The notes under the pieces: model-generated
Told to the model about the DNA's origin: nothing
What the model saw: the letters and a program-made list of their open reading frames with translations, nothing else
Databases searched by the model: none
Assembly: GCA_013152615.1 (NCBI GenBank)
Contig: JAADGA010000078.1
Span: 1 to 6,989 of the forward strand
Direction of reading: 5' to 3'
Source: Alphaproteobacteria bacterium
GTDB lineage: Bacteria; Pseudomonadota; Alphaproteobacteria; Sphingomonadales; Emcibacteraceae
DNA length: 6,989 nucleotides
Shown here: positions 1 through 6,422 of the stretch, piece after piece
How positions within the stretch are numbered: the stretch's first letter is position 1
How the letters are laid out: every line of letters begins with the position of its first letter
Program-made: the position numbers and the translations under genes

Positions 1-10
1 TAACTATTAT

Positions 11-14
11 GAGG
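11..14 (+). promoter_or_regulatory. Ribosome binding site of the ThDP enzyme gene
   Basis: GAGG is followed by a 7-base A/T spacer and ATG at 22. In-frame stops just upstream leave this as the only sensible start. The promoter must lie outside the window. Confidence 0.75.
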
Positions 15-21
15 AAAAAAT

Positions 22-1767
22 ATGCCGGTCGTTGAGAGAGAGATAAAACCTGCTGATTCAGTGAGCAGTATTTTACTTAAAATACTTAAAAAACACGGGA
101 TAAGAAATATATTCTGCCTTCCGGCGGCCCAGTTGGGCATGGTTATGGACGGGGTGTCCCGGGACCCTTATTTCAATTATATCACCACCCGCCATGAGGA
201 GGCCGCCGGTCATATGGCCCATGCCGTCGGCAAATTAACCAATAATATGGGGGTGTGTTTCGGCACGGTCGGACCGGGGGCGACCAATATGCTGCCGGGG
301 GTCGCCGCCGCATGGGCGGATAACATCCCCTTGCTGGTGTTAACCCCCAACAACCCGTCGCGCAGCATTGATCCGGGCCGGGATCTGCTGCAGAGTGCCG
401 ATCATCTGGCACTGTATAAACCGATCACCAAATGGAGCGCGACCATACGCTATGCCGACCGGGCGGCGGAGCTGATTGAGCGCGCCATTTATATCGCCCG
501 CTCCGGTCGGCCCGGCCCGGTGCATCTTGATATTCCGGTCGATATCGGGGCCAGCCCCTGCGTTCATGACCTCGCCAGTATCCCCAGCATCAAAACCCCA
601 CGGCCAGTGCCGAATGTTGAGGATATGGCGGCGGTGGTGGAAATGCTGTCCCGGGCCGCCCGGCCGGTGCTGATTGCCGGTGGCGGGGTTGCGCGTTCGG
701 ACGGGATCGAAGCCTTTCGCGAACTGGTCAGGATTACCGGTTTCCCGGCAACGACGACGATGAATGGCCGCGGTATTGTTCCGGACAGTGCGGCAACATA
801 TATTGGCTGCGGCGGTATTCTTGGCGGTCGCGGCACCCTTAAGGCGTTGCAGGAAGCCGATGTTATTCTGGCGGTCGGCTGTAAATTCTCCAGCTGGATT
901 CCGGTAAACAAAACCCCGGTATATCCGATGGTCAGGGGGCAGAAAATTATTCAGGTGGATATTGATAACGAAACGCTGGGCAAAACCGTGTCGGTTGCTA
1001 TCGGGCTGGAAGCGGATGCCCGGGAATTTCTGAAATTATTGAATGTCTCTCTGGGGCAGAGTGCCTTCAGCATTGATCCGAACTGGCTTCGGGAGGTTAT
1101 GGCTACCCATAAGGATTACCGCAGGGAAATCAATGATATTGCCGATCAGATTACCACCGAAAATACCAATATCCTCAATGAGGCGGCGGCGGTACGGACA
1201 ATTTCCACGCTGATACCCGAGGATGCCATTGTTGTTGTTGACGGCGGTCAGGTCATGGAGTGGGGCCATAGTTTCCTGCGGCCAACCCATCCCAAAAATT
1301 ATCTTTTTGCCCCCGGTATGGGTCATCTGGGCTTCGGGCTTCCCTTTGCCAATGCGGCGAAGTCGTTAAATCCGGACCGAACCGTTGTCCTGATCACCGG
1401 TGACGGCGCGATGTGCTGTACCGGTCAGGAGCTGGAAACCGCCGCCCGCTGCGGCTTGAATATCATTACCATAGTGTTGAATGATTCGGCCTGGGGCATG
1501 TATCGGCCCTTTGGCGAGGGGCTGTTTAACAATAAGAAATTTGGCCAGACGCTTTCCAATGTCAAATTTGCCGATCTTGGCAGAAGCTATGGCTGTCTCG
1601 GTGAAGAGGTGACGCTTGACAGTCTGCCGGACGCCTTCCGGCGGGCCCAAAAGGCAAACCGGCCGGTTGTTCTTGATCTACAGGTTGATTTTACCCCGCA
1701 TCCCATGGATTTTTTCTGGCTCGAGGTCGTCTTTGAGAATATTGAATTTTCACCGGTGCTGCCGTAA
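22..1767 (+). CDS. Thiamine-diphosphate-dependent enzyme, acetolactate synthase / benzoylformate decarboxylase superfamily
   Basis: The 581-residue protein has the usual three-domain layout: an N-terminal pyrimidine-binding domain (about 11-180), a central Rossmann-like domain (about 200-340) and a C-terminal diphosphate-binding domain (about 385-560). RHEEAAGHMA (57-66) supplies the catalytic glutamate, probably E59. GPGATN lies at 84-89. G460-D461-G462 followed by N487 is the ThDP/metal motif with normal spacing. GMGHLGFG (432-439) is the loop that holds the cofactor in its V shape; it has Leu436 where acetolactate synthases usually have Met. The acetolactate synthase GMV-QWE segment is replaced by GMYRPFG (492-498), and no small regulatory subunit gene follows within the window. 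The substrate is therefore open: decarboxylase, carboligase or an atypical acetolactate synthase. The start is secure, because in-frame stops lie at 1-3 and 10-12 and GAGG sits 7 bases upstream of the ATG. The family call is firm; the reaction is not known. The protein is probably cytoplasmic, with no signal peptide. Confidence 0.9.
   Translation: MPVVEREIKPADSVSSILLKILKKHGIRNIFCLPAAQLGMVMDGVSRDPYFNYITTRHEEAAGHMAHAVGKLTNNMGVCFGTVGPGATNMLPGVAAAWADNIPLLVLTPNNPSRSIDPGRDLLQSADHLALYKPITKWSATIRYADRAAELIERAIYIARSGRPGPVHLDIPVDIGASPCVHDLASIPSIKTPRPVPNVEDMAAVVEMLSRAARPVLIAGGGVARSDGIEAFRELVRITGFPATTTMNGRGIVPDSAATYIGCGGILGGRGTLKALQEADVILAVGCKFSSWIPVNKTPVYPMVRGQKIIQVDIDNETLGKTVSVAIGLEADAREFLKLLNVSLGQSAFSIDPNWLREVMATHKDYRREINDIADQITTENTNILNEAAAVRTISTLIPEDAIVVVDGGQVMEWGHSFLRPTHPKNYLFAPGMGHLGFGLPFANAAKSLNPDRTVVLITGDGAMCCTGQELETAARCGLNIITIVLNDSAWGMYRPFGEGLFNNKKFGQTLSNVKFADLGRSYGCLGEEVTLDSLPDAFRRAQKANRPVVLDLQVDFTPHPMDFFWLEVVFENIEFSPVLP
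67..86. repeat. 20-bp near-palindrome inside the 5' coding region of the ThDP enzyme gene
   Basis: Arms agtatttta (67-75) and taaaatact (78-86) are perfect reverse complements around a 2-base centre. The site lies in codons 16-22, in an AT-rich stretch that contrasts with the GC-rich rest of the gene. A 2-base loop is too tight for a good RNA hairpin without opening the inner pairs, so a protein-binding site or chance are both possible. No T-run follows in either direction, so it is not an intrinsic terminator. Confidence 0.5.
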
Positions 1768-1776
1768 GCGTTGCGC

Positions 1777-3363
1777 TCAGGGTTTATGTGGTTGCCCCGG
1801 AGTAATGTCAGCGATAATATCGGTCGGAGCTTTCGTCGGCGGGATGTTGGTGTCTTTATATTGCGGCAGAATCTCCGGGCGCGGGAAAAGCACATCCATT
1901 GGCACAGAAGTACCGGTTCCCTGAACGATACGAACATGTTTTCGTCGTAACAGCCGGGGTCTTATTACCCCGCATGAATGGGCTATGACCTGAACTTCAC
2001 GGATCATATTTTTACAGTAATTGGCCACCTTCACGGCCTTGTCTTCGGGGTTCAGTCCTTTTTGAAGCCGTTTGTTATGGGTTGTAATGCCGGTTGGGCA
2101 GGTATTCTTGTTGCATTTCAGCGCCTGAATGCAGCCGAGAGAAAACATAAATCCACGCGCCGATGTGACAAAATCTGTTCCGGCGGCCAGCGCCCAGGCG
2201 ACTTCTGACGGGGTAATCAGCTTGCCGGAAGAAATCAGCCGGATGCGGCGACGCAGGCCATATTTATGGAGGACATCGGAGACCATCGGCAGCGATTCTT
2301 TTATCACCAGACCGACATTATCCATCAACGGCATCGGCGCGGCTCCCGAGCCGCCGTCGCCGCTGTCAATAGTGATAAAATCAGGGGCGGATTCAATGCC
2401 GCGTTCTTGTATTTGCTCGCACATATTCTCCAGCCAGCCAACACCGCCGATAACGGCCTTAAAGCCGGTCGGTTTGCCGGTAACGGTGCGGATATGGTCA
2501 ATCATATCCAGCATATTCCCGATATTATTGATTTCCGGGTGGCGGTTTGGCGAAATTGAATCCCGGCCTTCGGGAATGCCCCGGATTTTGGCAATTTGTG
2601 CGGTAACCTTGATTCCGGGCAGAATGCCGCCTTTGCCGGGCTTGGCCCCCTGACTCATTTTAAGCTCAAACATCTTTACCTGTTTATGGCTGGCCACTTC
2701 CTTTAATTTACGGTCAGACAGATTGCCCTGATCATCGCGAACCCCATATTTGGCGGTGCCGATCTGCATCACGATGTCCGCGCCGCCGTCGAGGTGATAA
2801 GATGACAGCCCGCCTTCGCCGGTATTCATCCAGCATCCTGCCATGCGGGCGCCATTGGACAGGGCCAGCACCGCCGGGGTCGATAACGCGCCGTAGCTCA
2901 TGCCGGAAATATTAAAAAACGAAGAGGCATCATAGGGCTGTCGGCAATAGGGGCCAATTTGCACGGTCTGCATTTTGACCGCGTCCTCATCCAGCGTTGG
3001 AAACGGACAATTGACAAAAATAACCGAGCCGGCAGGGGTTAAATTTTTAGTCGAACCAAAGGCGATCGTATTGTCATCGCCTTTGGCCGCTCTTGCCACC
3101 CAGTCGCGCTCCGCCCGGTTGAACGGCATTTCCTCCCGATCCATGGCGAAGAAATATTGGCGGAAGAATTCGCCCAATGTTGAGAAAAGATAGCGGAAAC
3201 GGCCTAATACCGGATAATTCTTGCGCAGGGCATCTTTGGTCTGGGTCACATCCAGTATAAAAAATATGATCACCGTCAGACTGGCCAGCCCCAGGGCAAA
3301 AATAAATAATGTTGACAGAATTTGAAACCCGGCGGTTATCAGGTCATGGGAGGCCTCATCCAT
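1777..3363 (-). CDS. Membrane-anchored FMN-binding glutamate synthase-family protein
   Basis: The 528-residue protein matches the central FMN / 3Fe-4S catalytic domain of the glutamate synthase large chain (GltB), on its own. It lacks the N-terminal glutamine amidotransferase and the C-terminal GXGXG domain. A hydrophobic stretch at about 11-38 predicts one transmembrane anchor. It is followed by a conserved-looking linker with RQYFF and EEMPFNR (68-83). Family motifs seen are SGMSYGALS (153-161), KMSQGAKPGKGG (235-246), the SPNRHPEI segment (271-278) and DSGDGGSGAAP (333-343). C411, C417 and C422 keep the C-x5-C-x4-C spacing of the GltB 3Fe-4S cluster, so a redox-active enzyme is likely. Its substrate and electron partner are unknown; ammonia for any glutamate synthesis would have to come from elsewhere. 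AAGGAA sits 7 bases before the ATG. It lies 106 bases downstream of lepA on the same strand and converges on the ThDP enzyme gene. Confidence 0.9.
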   Translation of the reverse strand: MDEASHDLITAGFQILSTLFIFALGLASLTVIIFFILDVTQTKDALRKNYPVLGRFRYLFSTLGEFFRQYFFAMDREEMPFNRAERDWVARAAKGDDNTIAFGSTKNLTPAGSVIFVNCPFPTLDEDAVKMQTVQIGPYCRQPYDASSFFNISGMSYGALSTPAVLALSNGARMAGCWMNTGEGGLSSYHLDGGADIVMQIGTAKYGVRDDQGNLSDRKLKEVASHKQVKMFELKMSQGAKPGKGGILPGIKVTAQIAKIRGIPEGRDSISPNRHPEINNIGNMLDMIDHIRTVTGKPTGFKAVIGGVGWLENMCEQIQERGIESAPDFITIDSGDGGSGAAPMPLMDNVGLVIKESLPMVSDVLHKYGLRRRIRLISSGKLITPSEVAWALAAGTDFVTSARGFMFSLGCIQALKCNKNTCPTGITTHNKRLQKGLNPEDKAVKVANYCKNMIREVQVIAHSCGVIRPRLLRRKHVRIVQGTGTSVPMDVLFPRPEILPQYKDTNIPPTKAPTDIIADITPGQPHKP

Positions 3364-3370
3364 AGATATG

Positions 3371-3376
3371 TTCCTT
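3371..3376 (-). promoter_or_regulatory. Ribosome binding site of the glutamate synthase-family gene
   Basis: On the minus strand AAGGAA precedes the ATG by 7 bases, which supports the start at 3363. It is a clearer Shine-Dalgarno sequence than those of the lepA or methyltransferase genes. Confidence 0.7.
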
Positions 3377-3431
3377 GACTTTATCTGATGCTGAATTGAC
3401 TTTTCTGATGCTGAATTAAAGCTGAATTAAA
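3377..3431. repeat. Tandem direct repeats in the leader of the glutamate synthase-family gene
   Basis: Two adjacent copies of a 20-21 base unit (3377-3397 and 3398-3417) share the core ctgatgctgaatt and differ by about one base and a one-base indel. The end of the second copy overlaps an exact 11-base tandem pair, gctgaattaaa (3410-3420 and 3421-3431). Together they fill about half of the 106-base gap below lepA and end one base before the Shine-Dalgarno complement at 3371-3376 begins to be approached. Replication slippage is the likely origin. No terminator-like hairpin with a T-run was seen in this gap. Confidence 0.8.
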
Positions 3432-3469
3432 GAGGTAAAATATTTAATTGCTGCTTAATATACGCATTT

Positions 3470-5275
3470 TCAAGTATCATCCCCCATTTTCAGCGCGGCA
3501 ATGAAGGCGGAATGGGGGATTTCGACATTACCGTAGAGACGCATCTTCTTCTTGCCCTTCTTCTGTTTGTCGAGCAGTTTGCGTTTGCGGCTGATGTCAC
3601 CGCCGTAACATTTGGCGGTCACGTCTTTACGCATCGCGCTCAGGGTTTCGCGGGCGATGATCTTGCCGCCGATTGCCGCCTGTATCGGAATTTTAAACAG
3701 TTGACGCGGGATCAGGTCTTTCAGCCGCGCACACAGCGCCCGACCGCGGGCATCCGCCTGTGAGCGGTGGACCATCATGCCGAGGGCATCGACCGGTTCA
3801 CCGTTGACCATAATGCTGAGCTTGACCAGATCGCCGTCACGGTAGCCGTCCATCTGATAATCAAAGCTGGCATAGCCGCGTGAGATTGATTTCAGCTTGT
3901 CATGGAAATCATAGACCACTTCATTCAAGGGCAGACGGTAGGTCAGCATGGCGCGTGAACCGGCATAGGTCAGTTCGACCTGTTCGCCGCGCTTTTGCTG
4001 ACATAATTTCAGCACTGAGCCCAGATGATCGTCCGGCACCAGAATGGTCGCGAGAATCCACGGCTCTTCAATATGATTGATATAGGTCGGGTCGGGCATA
4101 TCGGCCGGGTTATGCAGTTCTTTGACCTCACCCTTGTTGAGGTGAATACGGTAGATCACGCTCGGCGAGGTGGTGATGATATCGAGATCAAATTCACGGG
4201 TTAACCTTTCCTGAATGATCTCCAGATGAAGCATGCCGAGGAAGCCACAGCGAAAGCCATAGCCAAGCGCGGTCGAGGTTTCGGTCTCAAAGCTGAAGCT
4301 CGCGTCATTGAGCCGGAGCTTGTTCATACTGTCACGCAAGTTTTCGAAATCGGCGGCGTCCGCTGGAAACAAGCCACAGAAAACCACCGCTTGCACCGGT
4401 TTGAACCCGGGCAGGGCATGGGCGGTTTCACGCTTGTATTCGGTGATGGTATCGCCGACATGGGTCTGGGAAACTTCCTTGATTGAGGCGGTAAAGAAAC
4501 CGATCTCGCCCGGACCCAGTTCGTCGATCAGTAGCTGTTTTGGGGTAAAGACCCCGACCCGGTCGAGGATATAGTCACTTCCTGCGGCCATCATCTTGAT
4601 TTTCATACCTTTCCTGACCCGGCCATCAATCACCCGGATCAGCACCATAACCCCGAGGTAACTGTCATACCAGCTGTCGACCAGCAGCGCTTTCAAGGGC
4701 GCATTGATATCGCCTTTGGGCGCGGGCAGGGTCTCGACCAGACTGTTGAGCAGGTCGTCGATGCCTTCGCCGGTCTTGGCCGAAACCTTGATCGCATGGC
4801 TGGCATCAATGCCGATGACATCCTCAATCTGGCTGCGGACCTGTTCGGGTTCGGCGGCGGGCAGGTCAATCTTGTTGAGCACCGGTACAATCTCGTGATC
4901 ATTGTCGATCGCCTGATAAACATTGGCTAATGTCTGGGCCTCGACCCCCTGCGAGGCATCAACCACCAGCAGCGAGCCTTCACAGGCATAGAGACAGCGG
5001 CTGACCTCATAGGCGAAGTCGACGTGACCCGGGGTGTCCATCAGATTTAGAATGTAGATTTTGCCGTCGTGAGCGGTGTATTTCAGCCGCACGGTCTGGG
5101 CCTTGATGGTGATGCCGCGCTCGCGCTCAATATCCATGCTGTCAAGCACCTGCGCCGTCATCTCGCGGTCGCTCAGGCCGTCACAATGCTGGATCATGCG
5201 ATCGGCCAGCGTCGATTTACCATGATCAATATGGGCAATGATCGAGAAATTTCTTATTTGTGCCAGTTCTGTCAT
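3470..5275 (-). CDS. lepA: Elongation factor 4 (LepA), ribosome-associated translational GTPase
   Basis: The 601-residue product is the normal length for LepA, a GTPase that acts on 70S ribosomes during elongation or subunit biogenesis. The GTPase motifs are complete: G1 AHIDHGKST (14-22), switch [11 protein letters not shown] (51-60), G3 DTPGH (80-84), G4 NKID (134-137) and G5 SAK (165-167). An EF-G-like domain II and domains III and V follow. The LepA-specific C-terminal region is intact, with [14 protein letters not shown] (from about 558) and a lysine-rich KKGKKKMR stretch reaching about 578. The start [13 protein letters not shown] is the canonical one. The sequence before the ATG (GATAAAAGCCTGTC) has no strong Shine-Dalgarno motif, and it lies in a possible stem (see the inverted repeat at 5281-5320). 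There is no truncation or frameshift. The gene is flanked by the methyltransferase upstream and the glutamate synthase-family gene downstream, both on the same strand. Confidence 0.98.
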   Translation of the reverse strand: MTELAQIRNFSIIAHIDHGKSTLADRMIQHCDGLSDREMTAQVLDSMDIERERGITIKAQTVRLKYTAHDGKIYILNLMDTPGHVDFAYEVSRCLYACEGSLLVVDASQGVEAQTLANVYQAIDNDHEIVPVLNKIDLPAAEPEQVRSQIEDVIGIDASHAIKVSAKTGEGIDDLLNSLVETLPAPKGDINAPLKALLVDSWYDSYLGVMVLIRVIDGRVRKGMKIKMMAAGSDYILDRVGVFTPKQLLIDELGPGEIGFFTASIKEVSQTHVGDTITEYKRETAHALPGFKPVQAVVFCGLFPADAADFENLRDSMNKLRLNDASFSFETETSTALGYGFRCGFLGMLHLEIIQERLTREFDLDIITTSPSVIYRIHLNKGEVKELHNPADMPDPTYINHIEEPWILATILVPDDHLGSVLKLCQQKRGEQVELTYAGSRAMLTYRLPLNEVVYDFHDKLKSISRGYASFDYQMDGYRDGDLVKLSIMVNGEPVDALGMMVHRSQADARGRALCARLKDLIPRQLFKIPIQAAIGGKIIARETLSAMRKDVTAKCYGGDISRKRKLLDKQKKGKKKMRLYGNVEIPHSAFIAALKMGDDT

Positions 5276-5280
5276 GACAG

Positions 5281-5320
5281 GCTTTTATCACTCATTGCCC
5301 GGCCCGTAAACTGATAAAGC
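5281..5320 (-). promoter_or_regulatory. Inverted repeat (possible mRNA hairpin) in the lepA leader
   Basis: In lepA mRNA sense, GCTTTATCA (5312-5320) can pair with TGATAAAAGC (5281-5290), giving nine pairs with one bulged A and a 21-base loop. The 3' arm ends only 5 bases before the lepA ATG, so the stem would cover the ribosome docking region. The second copy of the tandem repeat (5324-5332) could pair with the same 3' arm instead. Any regulatory role is inference. Confidence 0.4.
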
Positions 5321-5335
5321 AAATGATAAAGCAAA
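5312..5335. repeat. Exact 12-bp tandem repeat upstream of lepA
   Basis: The unit tgataaagcaaa occurs twice head to tail (5312-5323 and 5324-5335) with no mismatch, in the 90-base gap between the methyltransferase stop and the lepA start. It is seen directly. It may be a slippage duplication, or a pair of binding or pairing sites. Confidence 0.9.
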
Positions 5336-5365
5336 GCCGCAAGAGCAACCGGTAAACAGAGCGCC

Positions 5366-6337
5366 CTAGCGTATTTTCGCATTGGGTTTATGGGCTAGAA
5401 ACCGCCATACATGGATGTGGCCTTCTTTTAAAATCCGGGCGCGCAAGGCCCAATGTTCGGCTTCTTCCATCAGTGACTTTATGGCTTCAATGCCCTGGGT
5501 GCCTTTGGCGGAAAGCTGTTCCGCGATCGCGGTTGCCCGTGACCAGCTGTCTTCAATCAGTCTGATATATTCTGTGGAGACATCCTCATTGACACGGATA
5601 GTAAAGCCGGCATCTTCCAGAGCGGTCTTCATCATGGTTGTGGTCACCGGATAGGGCCGGACCGGCTCCTGTCTCAGCCATTTCTGAACATCGGGATTTT
5701 CGAGGACAGACAGGCCGGACAAGGTGTAATCGGTCATCAGGAACAAGGCCCCGTCTTTCAGGGTATCGAAGGTATCCTTAAGAATTTTATTTTTATCCGG
5801 GAAGCAATAAAGCGCTTCCTTGGAAAAGGCGCGGTCATACTGCCGGTCAAACGGGGCATCCTGTTCCGGGTCGAGATGATGAATCGCGGCTTTTGCCGCC
5901 AGCCCGGCATCGGTGGATATCTGCATTGCCTTTTCGGCAAGTTCCGACGATAATTCATATCCGGTAATCCAGACGCCGAATTCTTCCGCCAGCACCCGGG
6001 ACGGACCGCCAAATCCGGCACCGATGACAATCGCGCTCATTTTGGAATTCATCGCCAGCAGTTTGCACATCTCTGCTATATGTTTGCGGCCACCGGGCCC
6101 GCAATAGCCATCCCCCCAGATAAGCTGAGCCATCTCCATTTTGATCTTGCCCCACGGCAAGGTGGCTATTTTCTCCACCGGATCAGCGCTGTTTTCCCCG
6201 GAGTCAACCACCGCAGACGCCCCATATTCATGCAGCGCTTTCAGCCGTTCCCGGACATCATCAAGGTCATAACCCTCCCACCATGATTTCAGTCTCAGCT
6301 TGAGCGGAACCTTAATATCTTTAACATTTTCAGACAT
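5366..6337 (-). CDS. Class I SAM-dependent methyltransferase, substrate unknown
   Basis: The 323-residue protein has a helical N-terminal extension (about 1-85) ahead of a Rossmann-type methyltransferase fold (about 95-210) and a C-terminal helical region. Motif I is AIVIGAGFGGPSR (102-114). The acidic residue after beta-strand 2, expected to bind the SAM ribose, is E128 in GYELS. The beta-4 region is YDRAFSKEALYCFP (167-180), and LKDGALFLMTDYT (193-205) corresponds to the usual LKPGG strand. WGDGYCGPGG (74-83) resembles a segment just before motif I in phosphoethanolamine and other small-molecule methyltransferases, which hints at a small metabolite or lipid head group rather than RNA, DNA or protein. 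The usual motif I aspartate is replaced by V104. No signal peptide or membrane segment is seen. The start at 6337 has only a weak ribosome site. The gene lies between pheT and lepA; neither neighbour identifies its substrate. Confidence 0.85.
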   Translation of the reverse strand: MSENVKDIKVPLKLRLKSWWEGYDLDDVRERLKALHEYGASAVVDSGENSADPVEKIATLPWGKIKMEMAQLIWGDGYCGPGGRKHIAEMCKLLAMNSKMSAIVIGAGFGGPSRVLAEEFGVWITGYELSSELAEKAMQISTDAGLAAKAAIHHLDPEQDAPFDRQYDRAFSKEALYCFPDKNKILKDTFDTLKDGALFLMTDYTLSGLSVLENPDVQKWLRQEPVRPYPVTTTMMKTALEDAGFTIRVNEDVSTEYIRLIEDSWSRATAIAEQLSAKGTQGIEAIKSLMEEAEHWALRARILKEGHIHVWRFLAHKPNAKIR

Positions 6338-6389
6338 TTAACCATAACCCCGGTTTTACTAAACTGTTGGTGATGGTAGCGAGGACGTC

Positions 6390-6417
6390 TTTATATAGGG
6401 TTAATATACGTTAACAA
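6390..6417 (-). promoter_or_regulatory. Candidate sigma-70-type promoter for the methyltransferase gene
   Basis: On the minus strand TTGTTA (6412-6417) and TATAAA (6390-6395) are 16 bases apart. They match 4/6 and 5/6 of the -35 and -10 consensus. Transcription would begin near 6383, leaving a leader of about 45 bases. The region is AT-rich, so chance matches are likely. If real, it separates the methyltransferase (and perhaps lepA) from pheT transcription. Confidence 0.4.
6400..6415. promoter_or_regulatory. Palindrome gttaa-N6-ttaac over the candidate promoter spacer
   Basis: Five-base arms (6400-6404 and 6411-6415) are perfect inverted repeats around tatacg. The site overlaps the candidate -35 element and spacer, as an operator would. 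It resembles the alphaproteobacterial CtrA box TTAA-N7-TTAA, but the spacing is 6 rather than 7 bases. Confidence 0.3.
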
Positions 6418-6422
6418 TGGAC

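Noticed and set aside
564..911. Minus-strand open frame of 115 codons opposite the ThDP enzyme gene
   Set aside because: The sense frame has intact family structure throughout, and the antisense product is low-complexity with no recognisable motifs.
1751..1758. caccggtg palindrome near the end of the ThDP enzyme gene as a terminator
   Set aside because: It is only 8 bases long with no loop, no T-run follows, and it lies within coding sequence.
2129..2653. Plus-strand open frame of 174 codons inside the glutamate synthase-family gene
   Set aside because: It lies antisense to a gene with clear family motifs, and its translation is Ser/Pro/Arg-rich with no recognisable domain, as expected for a shadow frame in GC-rich coding DNA.
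6400..6415. Canonical CtrA box
   Set aside because: The two TTAA halves are separated by 6 bases instead of 7. It is kept only as a generic palindrome.
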